DNA of 64,000 nt from Thermomonas sp. (lineage in GTDB: Bacteria > Pseudomonadota > Gammaproteobacteria > Xanthomonadales > Xanthomonadaceae). Positions 35,636-46,654 of this stretch are shown piece after piece. The stretch lies in contig NZ_JAMLIW010000007.1 of the NCBI RefSeq assembly GCF_023953935.1, positions 82,627 to 146,626 of the forward strand, written 5' to 3'. Every line of letters begins with the position of its first letter. Positions within the stretch are counted from its first letter, which is position 1. The position numbers and the translations under genes were made by a program. Under the pieces are notes generated by a model that saw only the letters and a list, made by a program, of their open reading frames with translations, did no database searches and was not told the DNA's origin.

Positions 35636-36883
35636 TCACTGTCTGGTCAGCCAGACCGATGGGTTCACCGGCTTGCCGGCCTGCCGCAGTTCGAAATAGA
35701 GCGCCGGCATCGCCTGCCCGCCGGACGATCCGACCGTGGCCACGGCATCTCCCTTGCGCACCACGTCGCCCGCTTCGCGCAGCAGGCCGTCGTTGTGCGC
35801 GTAGAGGCTCATGTAGCCGTTGCCGTGATCGATGATCAGGATCATCCCGTAGCCGGTCATCCAATCGGCGTACACCACGGTGCCGTCGGCCACGGCCTGG
35901 ACCCGGGTGCCCGCCGCCGCCGCAATCAGCACGCCATCGCTGCGGCGACCGTCCGGCATCCGGCCCCCGAAGCCGGCCAGCAGGTTGCCGGACACCGGCC
36001 AGCTCAGGCCGCCGACCCGCGGCGCCGGGGCAGTGGCGACCTGCACGCGCGGCGGCGTGTGCGTGGCCGCGGCACCGGTGTCGGCACGCAGGCGCGCTTG
36101 CTCACGCTCACGCTCACGCGCCCGTGCCTGCTCACGCGCCGCCTTGGCCGCCGCCGCACGCAGCTGCGCCAGCAGGGTCTGCAGTGCCTTGGCGTCCTGG
36201 CCGAGCGCGCGTTCGCGGCTGGCGCGGTCGCGGTATTGGCGATCGATGCCCGCCAGCAGATCCGCACGCCCCTTGCGCGCGGCCTGCGCTTGCGCCATCT
36301 GCGTCGCCTGAGCCTGGCGCGCCTGCTCCAGTGCCGTGCGCTGTCCGGCAATCTGCGCCTCCAGCGTCTGCAAGCGGGCGATGTCCTCGGCCAGCACGCG
36401 GATCCGCGCCACCTGCGCGCGCTGCAGGTAGCCTTGCAGGATCAGCGCGCGCTCCGCACCCTGCACCCGATCCCGCGCCAGCAGCGCCTTCAGCGGTGCC
36501 GCATCGGCGCCCGCCTGCGCGGCACGCAGCAGCCGCAGCAATTCCGCACGCCGTGATTCCAGATCGCCGCTGTGACGGGCGCGCTCGGCTTGCAGCTCCA
36601 GCAGACGCCGGTCGGACTGGGCCAGATCATTGCGGGTGCGCTCCAGCGCTTTCTGGGTCGCGCCCACCGTCTCATCGGCGGCGCGCAGCTGGCGGCTGGC
36701 CGTGCCGCGCTGGCCCTCCAGGCGCCGGCGCTCGGCGGCCACCGCCCGCAGTTCGCTGCGCACGCCCTGCAGGCGCTGCTGCGCGTCCTGCGCCTGCTGG
36801 CCCTGCTGCGCCAAGGCCCCCGGCCCGCCCGCAGCTGCGGCCAGCGTCAGGGCCAAGGCCAGGCTGGCGCTCCGCCGGCGCAT
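35636..36883 (-). CDS. envC: EnvC-like murein hydrolase activator
   Basis: 415 residues: signal peptide, long coiled coil (about 25-250, Gln/Arg/Ala-rich heptads) and a C-terminal LytM (M23) domain. The LytM catalytic set is degenerate: the usual HxxxD is read as RRSDGVLIAA, and the final HFE is YFE in ALYFELRQ, so zinc binding and hydrolysis are unlikely. This is how EnvC works in E. coli, activating AmiA/AmiB amidases at the septum. Its ATG overlaps the gpmI stop by one base (TGATG). Confidence 0.9.
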   Translation of the reverse strand: MRRRSASLALALTLAAAAGGPGALAQQGQQAQDAQQRLQGVRSELRAVAAERRRLEGQRGTASRQLRAADETVGATQKALERTRNDLAQSDRRLLELQAERARHSGDLESRRAELLRLLRAAQAGADAAPLKALLARDRVQGAERALILQGYLQRAQVARIRVLAEDIARLQTLEAQIAGQRTALEQARQAQATQMAQAQAARKGRADLLAGIDRQYRDRASRERALGQDAKALQTLLAQLRAAAAKAAREQARAREREREQARLRADTGAAATHTPPRVQVATAPAPRVGGLSWPVSGNLLAGFGGRMPDGRRSDGVLIAAAAGTRVQAVADGTVVYADWMTGYGMILIIDHGNGYMSLYAHNDGLLREAGDVVRKGDAVATVGSSGGQAMPALYFELRQAGKPVNPSVWLTRQ

Positions 36884-38445
36884 CAGCCCGGCAGCAGCAG
36901 GCTGGCGCCGGTCATCTCCGCCGGCTGGGACAGTCCGAGCAGGTCCAGCAGGGTCGGCGCCACGTCGCGCAGCGCGCCGCCTCCGCGCAGCGTCACCTGG
37001 CGATCGCCCAGATACACCAGCGGCACCGGCCCGACCGTGTGCGCGGTATGCGGCTGGCCGGTGACGGGGTCGCGCATCATCTCGAGGTTGCCGTGGTCGG
37101 CGGTGATGACCAGCGCACCGCCGGCCTGCCGCACCGCGGCCACGATCCGGCCGATCGCCGCATCCACCGCTTCCGCGGCGCGGATGGCGGCCTCCAGGAT
37201 GCCGCTGTGCCCCACCATGTCGGGGTTGGCGAGGTTGCAGATGATGGCGTCGTAGCGTTGCGTGACGATGGCATCGACCAGCCGGGTGGTGACCTCGGCG
37301 CAGCTCATCTCCGGCTGCAGGTCGTAGGTAGCGACCTTGGGGCTGGGGACGAGGATGCGCTGCTCGCCCGCGAACGGCGTCTCCCGCCCGCCGCTGAAGA
37401 AGAAAGTGACGTGGGCGTATTTCTCGGTCTCGGCGATCCGCAGCTGGGTCATGCCTTGTTCGGCCAGCAGTTCACCGAAGGTGTGACGCAGGTCATCCGG
37501 CGCGAACGCCACCGGCGCCGGCAGCTTGGCGTCGTATTCGGTCAGGCAGACGAACCGCGACAGCGCCGGTCGGCGGGCATCGAATCCGTCGAACCCCGGC
37601 GCAACGAACGCAGCGCTGAGCTGGCGCGCGCGGTCGGCGCGGAAGTTCATGAACACCACCGCATCGCCGTCGCGGATCGGCTGGCTGCCGTCGAGCACGG
37701 TCGGGGCGACGAACTCGTCATTCTCGCCGCGTGCGTAGGCGGCTTGCAGCGCGGCGAGTGCATCGTGCGAATAACATTCGGCCTGCGCCTCGACAATGGC
37801 ATCCCAGCCGCGCCGCACGCGCGCCCAGCGGTGGTCGCGGTCCATCGCGAAATAACGTCCGCCGACGCTGGCGATGCGGGCATTGCCCAGCCGTTCGCAC
37901 AACGCCTGCAGCGCGCGCAGGCTGGCTTCGGCCGAGCGCGGCGGGGTGTCGCGGCCGTCCAGCAGGGCATGCACCGCCACCTTCGCCACTTCAAAACGCG
38001 CCGCCAGCTCCAGCATCGCGAAGATGTGGCGCTCGTGGCTGTGCACGCCGCCGGGCGAGAGCAGGCCGATCACGTGCAAGGTGGCGCCGGTTTGCTTGAC
38101 CGCTTCACAGGCGGCAGTCAGCTCCGGGTTGCCGAAGAAACTGCCGTCCTCGATCGCCGCATCGATCCGGGTCAAGTCCTGGTACACGATCCGTCCGGCG
38201 CCGAGGTTCATGTGCCCCACTTCGGAGTTGCCCATCTGACCATCGGGCAGGCCGACGTGCCGGCCTTCGGTGTGGATCAAGGTGTGCGGACAGGTCGCCA
38301 GCAGGCCGCGCCAGTGCGGCAGCTTTGCCAGCGCCAGCGCGTTGTCCGCGGTTTCCTCACGGTGCCCCCAGCCGTCCAGAATCAACAGCACCACGGGTTC
38401 GGGACGGATCGACGGGGGTTGGGGCACGGGAACTCCTGCAGGCAT
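36883..38445 (-). CDS. gpmI: 2,3-bisphosphoglycerate-independent phosphoglycerate mutase
   Basis: Mn-dependent glycolytic mutase of the alkaline phosphatase superfamily, interconverting 3- and 2-phosphoglycerate. The start of the mature core is [11 protein letters not shown]; the phosphoserine nucleophile is in [17 protein letters not shown], and metal ligands are in [18 protein letters not shown] and TADHGNLE. 520 residues is standard. ATG 38445 is chosen, leaving a short Pro-rich N-terminus before the core. Leads the gpmI-envC-ctpA run. Confidence 0.95.
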   Translation of the reverse strand: MPAGVPVPQPPSIRPEPVVLLILDGWGHREETADNALALAKLPHWRGLLATCPHTLIHTEGRHVGLPDGQMGNSEVGHMNLGAGRIVYQDLTRIDAAIEDGSFFGNPELTAACEAVKQTGATLHVIGLLSPGGVHSHERHIFAMLELAARFEVAKVAVHALLDGRDTPPRSAEASLRALQALCERLGNARIASVGGRYFAMDRDHRWARVRRGWDAIVEAQAECYSHDALAALQAAYARGENDEFVAPTVLDGSQPIRDGDAVVFMNFRADRARQLSAAFVAPGFDGFDARRPALSRFVCLTEYDAKLPAPVAFAPDDLRHTFGELLAEQGMTQLRIAETEKYAHVTFFFSGGRETPFAGEQRILVPSPKVATYDLQPEMSCAEVTTRLVDAIVTQRYDAIICNLANPDMVGHSGILEAAIRAAEAVDAAIGRIVAAVRQAGGALVITADHGNLEMMRDPVTGQPHTAHTVGPVPLVYLGDRQVTLRGGGALRDVAPTLLDLLGLSQPAEMTGASLLLPG

Positions 38446-38609
38446 GGTCTGAAACCACCCGGGAGGTGGCGCCCTTGAAATTGTAGCGATGCGCCCGTCC
38501 GGCGTCGGCCCGTGGCTGACTGGCGGCATAACCCGTGGCGCAAAACCTCGCGCCACGGCGGCCCGCCGCATTGCTCTAGAATCGATCCATCACCCACGGG
38601 AGCCGAAGC

Positions 38610-40376
38610 GTGCGCCATGTCTTGCTGCTGTCGATGATCGCGCTTGCGCTGTGCGGCTGCACCCGCCGCGGCGAAGGCGCCTTGATCGGCGCCGACGGAA
38701 CGCGAGACACGCGCGCCGTCACGGCCGTGGCGGGCGATCATGCGTTCTCGCCCGCCATCACCGCCGACGATGTCGCGGCGCAGGTGCAGATTCTGGCGTC
38801 GGATGCTTTCGGCGGCCGCGGACCGGGCAGCGCCGGCGAGGAAAAGACCGTCGATTACATCCGTTCGCAGTTCGCCCGGATCGGACTGCAGCCCGGCAAC
38901 GGCGGCAGCTGGTTCCAGACCGTGCCGATGCTGGAAACCACCGCCAACCCCGACACCGCCCTGCATCTGGCCATCGGAGACGTTCGCCAGGATCTGGCCT
39001 ACGGCCGCGACATGATCGCCTGGACCCGCAGCGGCAAGGCGCAGGTCAGTCTCAAGGACAGCCCGCTGGTGTTCGTCGGCTACGGCGTCGATGCGCCCGA
39101 GCGCGGCTGGAACGACTACGCGGATCTGGACGTGCGCGGCAAGACCGTGGTGATGCTGGTCAACGATCCCGGTTTCCACGTCAATGACCCGACCCTGTTC
39201 GATGGCAAGCGGATGACCCTGTACGGGCGCTGGACCTGGAAGTTCGAGGAAGCCGCCCGCCGCGGCGCGGCCGCCGCGCTGATCATCCACGACGATCGCG
39301 GTGCGGCCTACGGTTGGGACGTGGTAAAGAATTCCTGGTCCGGCCCGCAGTACGACCTGCGCCCCGGGGACGATGCGTCACCGCGTCTGCCGGTGCAAGG
39401 CTGGATCACCCAGGCCGCGGCCGACGCCCTGTTCAAGGCCGCCGGCCTGGATCTGACCACCCTGCGCGCGGCCGCCAGCCGGCCCGGCTTCAAGCCGGTC
39501 CCGCTCAATGCCCAGGCTTCGCTCGACCTGCGCAGCCGCACTGTCGAGAAAACCTCGCGCAACGTGCTCGGCTTGCTGCCGGGAAGCAGCGCGGCCGACG
39601 AGGCGGTCGTGTACATGGCGCACTGGGACCATCTGGGCACCCACTCCGACGCATCCGGCGACAACATCTACAACGGCGCCGTGGACAACGCCACCGGCGT
39701 CGCCGGCCTCCTTGAACTGGCCGAAGCCTTCGCCAACGCCCGCCCGCGGCCGGCGCGCTCGATCCTGTTCCTGGCCGTCACTCTGGAGGAGTCCGGCCTG
39801 CTCGGCTCCAGCTATTACGTCGCCCATCCGGTCTTTCCGCTGGCGCGCACCGTCGGCGTGATCAACATCGATGCCCTCGAACCAATCGGCCGGGCCAGCG
39901 ATCTGGTCGTGGTCGGCAAGGGCGGATCGCAGCTGGAAGACCTGCTGCAGACCGCGCTTGCGCGTCAGGGCCGGCGCATGGTGGACGAAAGCGACGTGAC
40001 GGCGGGCTACTACTTCCGCTCCGATCACTTCAGCTTCGCCAAGGCCGGGGTTCCGGCGCTCTATGTCAACAGCGGAGGCGACCTGCGCGAAGGCGGCACC
40101 GCGGCGGGATTGGTCGCCAGCCAAGACTATGGCGAACACCGCTACCACAAGCCCGGCGACCAGTACGACCCGGCCACCTGGAAGCTCGACGGCATCGTCG
40201 AGGATTTGCAAGCCCTGTACTCGGTGGGTTCCAGCCTGGCAAACGGCGCCCAGTGGCCGAACTGGCGCACCGGCAACCCCTTCAAGGCCGCGCGCGACGC
40301 GATGCGTCCGCCCGCACCTGCTCCGGCCGCAGCGACCGCCAAACCCGGCGCGCCCACGCGACAACCGGCACACTGA
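38610..40376 (+). CDS. M28-family zinc aminopeptidase lipoprotein with PA insert
   Basis: Predicted lipoprotein (lipobox ALCGC, Cys 17) facing the periplasm. The M28 peptidase core has the zinc ligands in HWDHLG, the DNATG metal-bridging Asp, EESGLLGS (general base Glu/ligand) and DALEP, with a final His in the RSDHFSF or YHKPGDQYD segment. Between the halves sits a protease-associated (PA) domain. 588 residues. The start is GTG 38610, eight codons before the hydrophobic core. Substrate peptides are unknown. Confidence 0.9.
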   Translation: MRHVLLLSMIALALCGCTRRGEGALIGADGTRDTRAVTAVAGDHAFSPAITADDVAAQVQILASDAFGGRGPGSAGEEKTVDYIRSQFARIGLQPGNGGSWFQTVPMLETTANPDTALHLAIGDVRQDLAYGRDMIAWTRSGKAQVSLKDSPLVFVGYGVDAPERGWNDYADLDVRGKTVVMLVNDPGFHVNDPTLFDGKRMTLYGRWTWKFEEAARRGAAAALIIHDDRGAAYGWDVVKNSWSGPQYDLRPGDDASPRLPVQGWITQAAADALFKAAGLDLTTLRAAASRPGFKPVPLNAQASLDLRSRTVEKTSRNVLGLLPGSSAADEAVVYMAHWDHLGTHSDASGDNIYNGAVDNATGVAGLLELAEAFANARPRPARSILFLAVTLEESGLLGSSYYVAHPVFPLARTVGVINIDALEPIGRASDLVVVGKGGSQLEDLLQTALARQGRRMVDESDVTAGYYFRSDHFSFAKAGVPALYVNSGGDLREGGTAAGLVASQDYGEHRYHKPGDQYDPATWKLDGIVEDLQALYSVGSSLANGAQWPNWRTGNPFKAARDAMRPPAPAPAAATAKPGAPTRQPAH

Positions 40377-40405
40377 CCCCACCCATCGTCCATCGGAGCC
40401 AAGCC

Positions 40406-40798
40406 ATGGTGATTGCCTACTGGTGCATCCTGATCGCCGCCGCCCTGCCCTACCTGTGGGCGGTCATCGCCAAGATGGCGGTACCGGGCTACAACAACAA
40501 GGACCCGCGCGGCTGGATCGCCAGGCAGGACAGCTATCGGGTGCGCAATGCCTACAGCGCGCATCTGAACGCCTTCGAAGCGTTCCCCGCCTTCGCCGCC
40601 GCCGTGCTGATGGCGCAGTTCACCCAGGTCGATCCGCAGCGGGTCGCCTGGCTGGCGCTGGCCTTCGTCGCCTTCCGGATCCTGCACGGCGTGTTCTACG
40701 TCACCGTCCAGCAGGCGCTGCGCAGCCTGTGCTGGTTCGGCGGTTTCGCCTGCGTGATCGCGCTGATGGCCTCGGCCGCGCTGCGCGTCGGCGGCTGA
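40406..40798 (+). CDS. MAPEG-family membrane protein
   Basis: 130 residues, four hydrophobic helices. The conserved RVRNAYSAHLNAFEAFPAFAAAV is the family's Arg/Asn/Glu-rich signature near helix 2, followed by RILHGVFYV. MAPEG members include glutathione-dependent peroxidases and eicosanoid enzymes; bacterial ones are mostly uncharacterised. ATG 40406 is the first residue matching the family, with CGGAGCC upstream. Confidence 0.87.
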   Translation: MVIAYWCILIAAALPYLWAVIAKMAVPGYNNKDPRGWIARQDSYRVRNAYSAHLNAFEAFPAFAAAVLMAQFTQVDPQRVAWLALAFVAFRILHGVFYVTVQQALRSLCWFGGFACVIALMASAALRVGG

Positions 40799-40854
40799 GG
40801 CAGAATCTCCTCGCAGAACCATCCCATCGTCCCGCCCCTGCCCAGGATCGTCCC

Positions 40855-41340
40855 GTGAGCTACGTCGAATCCGTCATCGTCCCCGGCGAAAAGATCATCG
40901 CGCGGGCCCGCACCCACTGGTTCATCTACCTGCCCTCGCTGTTCTGGCTGGTGCTGGGCGGCGTGCTGTCGCTGCTGCTGCCGCTGCCGTTTGCGGTGCT
41001 GGGCTACGTGGTACTGGCGGGCGCCCTCTTCCTCGTGCTGAAGGCCTGGATCTACGTCCACTCCACCGAGCTGGCCGTCACCAGCAGCCGGGTGATCGCC
41101 AAGTTCGGCTTCATCAGCCGTGAAACCGTGGAGCTCCAGCACAGCAAGGTCGAAAGCCTGCAGGTGAATCAGACCATCCTTGGCCGCCTGTTCGACTACG
41201 GCAGCGTGGTGATCACCGGCTCGGGCGGCACCCACGCGCCGATTCCCTACATCGCCAATCCGCTGAACTTCCGCAGCGCTGCACTGACCGGAATGGAAGC
41301 AGTGGTCCAGGAAGGCGCGGCGGCGCACGATTCCGATTGA
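40855..41340 (+). CDS. Bacterial PH-domain membrane protein
   Basis: 161 residues: two adjacent helices (about 20-60) then a bacterial pleckstrin-homology (bPH2/YdbS-YdbT-like) domain with STELAVTSSRVIAKFGFISR, IEL-like VELQHSKVESLQV and GRLFDYGSVVITGSGG. Such proteins sit in the inner membrane with a cytoplasmic PH fold; function is unclear. GTG 40855 is used as start. It ends overlapping the optional TTG start of the next gene. Confidence 0.85.
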   Translation: MSYVESVIVPGEKIIARARTHWFIYLPSLFWLVLGGVLSLLLPLPFAVLGYVVLAGALFLVLKAWIYVHSTELAVTSSRVIAKFGFISRETVELQHSKVESLQVNQTILGRLFDYGSVVITGSGGTHAPIPYIANPLNFRSAALTGMEAVVQEGAAAHDSD

Positions 41341-41375
41341 GCGGCATCCACGCCGTTCCCGCCGGAGCGCCTGCG

Positions 41376-41879
41376 ATGCTCCAGAAGTTCCTGCTCTGCG
41401 TCCTGCTGGCGTGGTTGCTGCCCGCAGGCGCCACTTCGCCACAGGCGGTCAGGGTGGGCCTGGTGCGGGTGGACAAGGCCGCGCGCACCCTGAGCCTGAT
41501 CGGAAATGGCGTGGTGCTGCACCGGTTTTCGATTCGTCTCGGCGGCGCGCCGATCGGGCACAAGCAGCGCGAGGGCGACCGTCGTACCCCGGAAGGCCGC
41601 TACCTGCTGGATTTCCGCAAGGCCGACAGCGCGTTCTATCGCGCCATCCATGTGTCCTATCCGAACCGCCAGGATCGCGCCAACGCACGCCGACTCGGGG
41701 TGCCCCCGGGTGGCGCGATCATGATCCACGGCCAACCCAATGGACTGCGCTTGGAGGCGGATTCAACCACGACCATCCCGTATGACTGGACCGACGGCTG
41801 CATCGCGTTGTCGAACGCGGACATGACGACGCTGTGGAACCTGGTGCGGGTGCCCACGCCGATCGAGATCGTGCCATGA
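41376..41879 (+). CDS. YkuD-type L,D-transpeptidase
   Basis: 167 residues with a signal peptide ending near PAGA. The catalytic core has the conserved His in MIHGQPN and the Cys in [11 protein letters not shown], the HxN...SxGC(I/V)R-like pattern of L,D-transpeptidases (here with ALSN after the Cys). These enzymes form 3-3 crosslinks in peptidoglycan or attach proteins to it. ATG 41376 starts the signal peptide and has a GGAG upstream; a TTG at 41337 is an alternative. Coupled to the macrodomain gene by ATGA. Confidence 0.87.
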   Translation: MLQKFLLCVLLAWLLPAGATSPQAVRVGLVRVDKAARTLSLIGNGVVLHRFSIRLGGAPIGHKQREGDRRTPEGRYLLDFRKADSAFYRAIHVSYPNRQDRANARRLGVPPGGAIMIHGQPNGLRLEADSTTTIPYDWTDGCIALSNADMTTLWNLVRVPTPIEIVP

Positions 41880-42397
41880 GCCCGGGTCAGACCATGCCGC
41901 AGATCGAAGCACTCCTGGGCGACATCACCACCCTCGCCGTCGATGCCATCGTCAATGCCGCCAACCCGTCCCTGCTCGGCGGTGGCGGCGTCGACGGCGC
42001 GATCCACCGCGCCGCCGGCCCGGGGCTGCTGGAGGAATGCCGGCAATTGGGCGGCTGCGCCACCGGCCAGGCCAAGCTGACCGCAGGCCATGGCTTGCCG
42101 GCGCGGCATGTGATCCATACCGTCGGCCCGTATTGGCGTGGCGGGCAAGCAGGTGAGCCGGAACTGCTGGCCGCCTGTTATGCCAATGCACTGGCGCTGG
42201 CCGAGGCGCACGGGTTGCATTCGATCGCGTTTCCTGCGATCAGCACCGGCGTCTACGGCTATCCCAAAGGGGCGGCCACCCGGGTCGCGGTGACCACGGT
42301 GCGCGGCTTTCCTGCACAGTCCCTGCAGCGGGTGGTGTTCTGCTGTTTCAGCGGCACGGACCTGACGCTGTATCGCGAGTGCCTCGCCCGTATCTGA
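41876..42397 (+). CDS. Macrodomain protein (ADP-ribose binding/hydrolysis)
   Basis: 173 residues filled by one macro domain of the MacroD/YmdB type: [39 protein letters not shown] and [13 protein letters not shown], with the catalytic-type Asp in GVDGAIH. Members remove ADP-ribose from proteins or deacetylate O-acetyl-ADP-ribose. ATG 41876 overlaps the stop of the L,D-transpeptidase gene; Met at 41894 is an alternative. The pairing with a periplasmic enzyme is likely only transcriptional. Confidence 0.9.
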   Translation: MSPGQTMPQIEALLGDITTLAVDAIVNAANPSLLGGGGVDGAIHRAAGPGLLEECRQLGGCATGQAKLTAGHGLPARHVIHTVGPYWRGGQAGEPELLAACYANALALAEAHGLHSIAFPAISTGVYGYPKGAATRVAVTTVRGFPAQSLQRVVFCCFSGTDLTLYRECLARI

Positions 42398-42409
42398 GCC
42401 GCCACGCTT

Positions 42410-42455
42410 CCTTGGGCAAGTCCGTCATCCTCGCGCAAGCGGTGATGACCCAAGG
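42410..42455. terminator. Two-tier hairpin between convergent macro and murA genes
   Basis: Outer arms CCTTGGG (42410-42416) and CCCAAGG (42449-42455) enclose inner arms GTCATC (42424-42429) and GATGAC (42444-42449), with a CGC/GCG pair near the tip. It fills most of the 77-bp gap. No T-run is seen; it may end both transcripts or be an extragenic palindrome. Confidence 0.5.
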
Positions 42456-42474
42456 ACGGCAACTCCCCGCCGCC

Positions 42475-43964
<1,490 letters not shown>

Positions 43965-44019
43965 GGGGCGTCGAGCAGGCTCGGTTAAACTGGACCGTCA
44001 AGTTTAGCGGAAATGCCCC

Positions 44020-45018
44020 ATGGCCCTCGCCGCACCCGCCCATTCGGACGACTTCGATTTCGCCGCCAGCGGCCGCCGCGTCTTCGCCACCGAGCGCGAG
44101 GCGCTGGCTGCGGTGTGCGCGCGGATCGACGCCCACTTCAACGCCGCCTGCCGGATGATCCTCACCTCGCCGGGCCGGGTGGTGTGCACCGGGATGGGCA
44201 AGTCCGGGCACGTGGCGCGCAAGATCGCCGCCACTCTCGCCTCGACCGGAACACCGGCTTTTTACGTCCATCCCGGCGAAGCCGCGCACGGCGACCTGGG
44301 GATGGTGACCGACGCCGACGTGGTGCTGGCGCTGTCCTATTCGGGCGAAAGTGACGAGATCCTGCTGCTGCTGCCGGCGCTGCGCCGGCAGGGCAACCGG
44401 GTGATCGCGATGACCGGCAATGCCGCTTCGGCGCTGGCGCAGGAGGCCGATGTCCACCTCGACGTCGGGGTGCCGGTGGAGGCCTGCCCGCTGAAGCTGG
44501 CGCCGACCTCCAGCACCACCGCCTCGCTGGCGATGGGCGATGCGCTGGCGGTCGCGCTGCTGGAAGCGCGCGGCTTCACCCGCGACGACTTCGCCCGCTC
44601 GCATCCGGCCGGCGCGCTCGGGCGCCGGCTGCTGCTGCACATCACCGACGTGATGCACGTCGGCGCCGAGGTGCCGCGCGTCCGCCCCGACGCCAGCATC
44701 AGCCAGGCGCTGGTGGAGATGAGCAGCAAGCGGCTGGGCATGACCGCGGTGGTCGATGCCGACGGCAAGCTGCTCGGCCTCTACACCGACGGCGACCTGC
44801 GCCGCAGCCTCGACGACGACCACGTCGATCTGCGCCATACCCGCATCGATGCGGTGATGACCGTCGCCCCCAAGACCATCGACGCCGAGGCGCTGGCGGT
44901 GGAGGCGGCGCAATTGATGGAAGCGCACAAGATCAACGCCCTGCTGGTGACCGACCGCGACGGCCGGGTGGTCGGCGCGCTCAATATCCACGATCTGCTG
45001 CGCGCGCGGGTGGTGTGA
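44020..45018 (+). CDS. kdsD: D-arabinose 5-phosphate isomerase
   Basis: Converts ribulose 5-phosphate to arabinose 5-phosphate, the first step to Kdo. SIS domain (about residues 40-180) with GMGKSGHVARKIAATLASTG, PGEAAHGDLG and LSYSGES; two CBS domains in the C-terminal 130 residues (MTAVVDADGKLLGLYTDGDLRR and NALLVTDRDGRVVGALNIHDLL). 332 residues. First gene of the Kdo-Lpt-rpoN operon, with a 55-bp gap to the divergent ibaG. Confidence 0.96.
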   Translation: MALAAPAHSDDFDFAASGRRVFATEREALAAVCARIDAHFNAACRMILTSPGRVVCTGMGKSGHVARKIAATLASTGTPAFYVHPGEAAHGDLGMVTDADVVLALSYSGESDEILLLLPALRRQGNRVIAMTGNAASALAQEADVHLDVGVPVEACPLKLAPTSSTTASLAMGDALAVALLEARGFTRDDFARSHPAGALGRRLLLHITDVMHVGAEVPRVRPDASISQALVEMSSKRLGMTAVVDADGKLLGLYTDGDLRRSLDDDHVDLRHTRIDAVMTVAPKTIDAEALAVEAAQLMEAHKINALLVTDRDGRVVGALNIHDLLRARVV

Positions 45019-45563
45019 TGGACGCCGCCCACTACCCGGCCGGGATCATCGAGCGCGCTGCTCGCATCCGCCTGCTCGCCTTCGACGTCGATGGCACCCT
45101 GACCGACGGCGGCCTGTCTTTCGACAGCGACGGCCGCGAGTCCAAGCGCTTCCACGTGCAGGACGGCATGGGCATCGTGCTGCTGCGCCACGCCGGGATC
45201 GAAGTAGCTCTGGTCAGCGCACGCCCCAGTGACGTCACCGCCCTGCGTGCGAAAGCGTTGGGGATCGAACGCGTCCACGTCGGCGAGCGCAGCAAGCTGG
45301 TCTGCGTGCAGCGCATGGCCTCGGAAATCGGCATCACACTGGCGCAGATCGCGTTCATGGGCGACGACCTGCCCGACCTCGCCGCGCTGCGCGGCGTCGG
45401 GCTGGCGCTGGCGCCGGCCGATGCCCATCCGTGGGCGCGCCAGGCCGCGCACTGGATCGCGCCGCGCCCGGCGGGATACGGCGCCGCGCGCGACGCCTGC
45501 GACCTGCTGCTGCACGCCCAGGGCAAACTCGAGGCCATCCTCGAGCGCGGTGAGCATCCATGA
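45018..45563 (+). CDS. kdsC: 3-deoxy-D-manno-octulosonate 8-phosphate phosphatase
   Basis: HAD-superfamily phosphatase that releases Kdo from Kdo-8-phosphate. Subclass C0 (no cap) with the nucleophile in DVDGTLTDG, motif II in VSARPS and acidic motif IV in GDDLPDLAA. 181 residues. ATG 45018 overlaps the kdsD stop (TGATG); an in-frame GTG one codon earlier is possible. Confidence 0.95.
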   Translation: MDAAHYPAGIIERAARIRLLAFDVDGTLTDGGLSFDSDGRESKRFHVQDGMGIVLLRHAGIEVALVSARPSDVTALRAKALGIERVHVGERSKLVCVQRMASEIGITLAQIAFMGDDLPDLAALRGVGLALAPADAHPWARQAAHWIAPRPAGYGAARDACDLLLHAQGKLEAILERGEHP

Positions 45564-45597
45564 ATCCGCCCGCGCGTTCGCGCCGGCAGGCCCGCGC

Positions 45598-46152
45598 ATG
45601 AGCTGGCGCGCCACCCTGACCCTGCTGTTGCTGGCGGCGGCGATCGCCAGCGGCTGGTCGGTCTGGCGCAACTCGCGCCCGGTCGATGAAGGCGTACTGC
45701 GCTCGCGGCCCGACTACCTGCTGCGCGATTACGAAATCACCTCGCTGGACAAGCACGGGAAGGAGCAGTTCACCCTGCGCGGGCCGATCCTGCAGCGCGA
45801 TCCAGCCGACCTGGCCATGCACCTGGCCACGCCGCAGTTCCTGGTCCCCGATCCCGAGGGGCACTATTGGGAAGTGCGCGCCGATGAAGGCCTGGTGCCA
45901 GCCGGCGGCGACAGCCTCGAGGTGCGCGGCCGCGTCAGCGCCCAGAGCCCCGCCGACAAGCCCCCCGTCACGCGGATCGAATCCGACCAGCTGACCCTGG
46001 ACCTGGAGCACAACCGCGCCACCTCCGCCGGCAAGGTCACCATCACCCGCCCCGGCCTTACAATGCAGGGCACGGGCCTGCTGGCGGATTTCGAGCGCCG
46101 CCAGATCTCCCTTCTGTCCCAGGTGCACAACCGCTATGACCCGAAGCCCTGA
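45598..46152 (+). CDS. lptC: LPS export protein LptC
   Basis: Inner-membrane anchored bridge between LptBFG and LptA in lipopolysaccharide transport. 184 residues: one N-terminal helix (about 5-22) then a periplasmic beta-jellyroll with YLLRDYEITSLDKHGKEQF and VTRIESDQLTLDLEHNRATS, as expected for the OstA-like fold. ATG 45598 is taken at the helix; a GTG at 45550 in frame is less likely. Overlaps lptA by 17 bp. Confidence 0.92.
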   Translation: MSWRATLTLLLLAAAIASGWSVWRNSRPVDEGVLRSRPDYLLRDYEITSLDKHGKEQFTLRGPILQRDPADLAMHLATPQFLVPDPEGHYWEVRADEGLVPAGGDSLEVRGRVSAQSPADKPPVTRIESDQLTLDLEHNRATSAGKVTITRPGLTMQGTGLLADFERRQISLLSQVHNRYDPKP

Positions 46153-46654
46153 CCTTCCGGCCCGCCTGCTGCTCGTCCTGCTCGCTGCGACCTGCGGACT
46201 CGCCGGCGCACGCAGCTCGGATCGCAGCCAGCCGATGGACATCGAGGCCGGCCGCAGCGACTGCGGGCTGGGCGCCAATGCCACCTGCACCCTGAGCGGC
46301 AACGTGATCATCACCCAGGGCAGCCTGCGGGTGGTTTCTGCCCGCGCGGTCATCTCGCAGAACAACGGCACCCCCAGCCGCGCCCAGCTCAGTGGCGGCG
46401 TCACCCTGCAGCAGGACATGGACGACGGCGACCGGATCCAGGCGGTCGCGGCCAACGTCGATTACGACATGCAAAGCGAGGTCATGGTCCTCACCGGCAA
46501 TGTGACGATCAACCAGCAGCGCGGCAGCCTCAACGGCCAGCGGGTGGTCTACAACCTGAAGACCGGGCAGATCGAAAGCGGCGGCGACGGCGGCGGGCGG
46601 GTGCGCATGCGCATCCTGCCCAAGCCCGCGCCGGCCGGCGGGGGATCGCCCTGA
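46136..46654 (+). CDS. lptA: LPS transport periplasmic protein LptA
   Basis: Periplasmic OstA-like protein forming the bridge for LPS between membranes. 172 residues: signal peptide (through about residue 26), then repeats of the jellyroll seen in [18 protein letters not shown] and [19 protein letters not shown]. The C-terminus is Pro/Gly-rich. Its TGA overlaps the lptB ATG (46652-46656). Confidence 0.93.
   Translation: MTRSPDLPARLLLVLLAATCGLAGARSSDRSQPMDIEAGRSDCGLGANATCTLSGNVIITQGSLRVVSARAVISQNNGTPSRAQLSGGVTLQQDMDDGDRIQAVAANVDYDMQSEVMVLTGNVTINQQRGSLNGQRVVYNLKTGQIESGGDGGGRVRMRILPKPAPAGGGSP

Noticed and set aside
34103-36556. 817-codon plus-strand frame across ctpA and envC
   Set aside because: Shadow of two genes with intact signal peptides and catalytic or fold motifs on the minus strand.
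35636-36883. Active M23 endopeptidase
   Set aside because: Zinc ligands of LytM are substituted, so it was called an EnvC-type activator instead.
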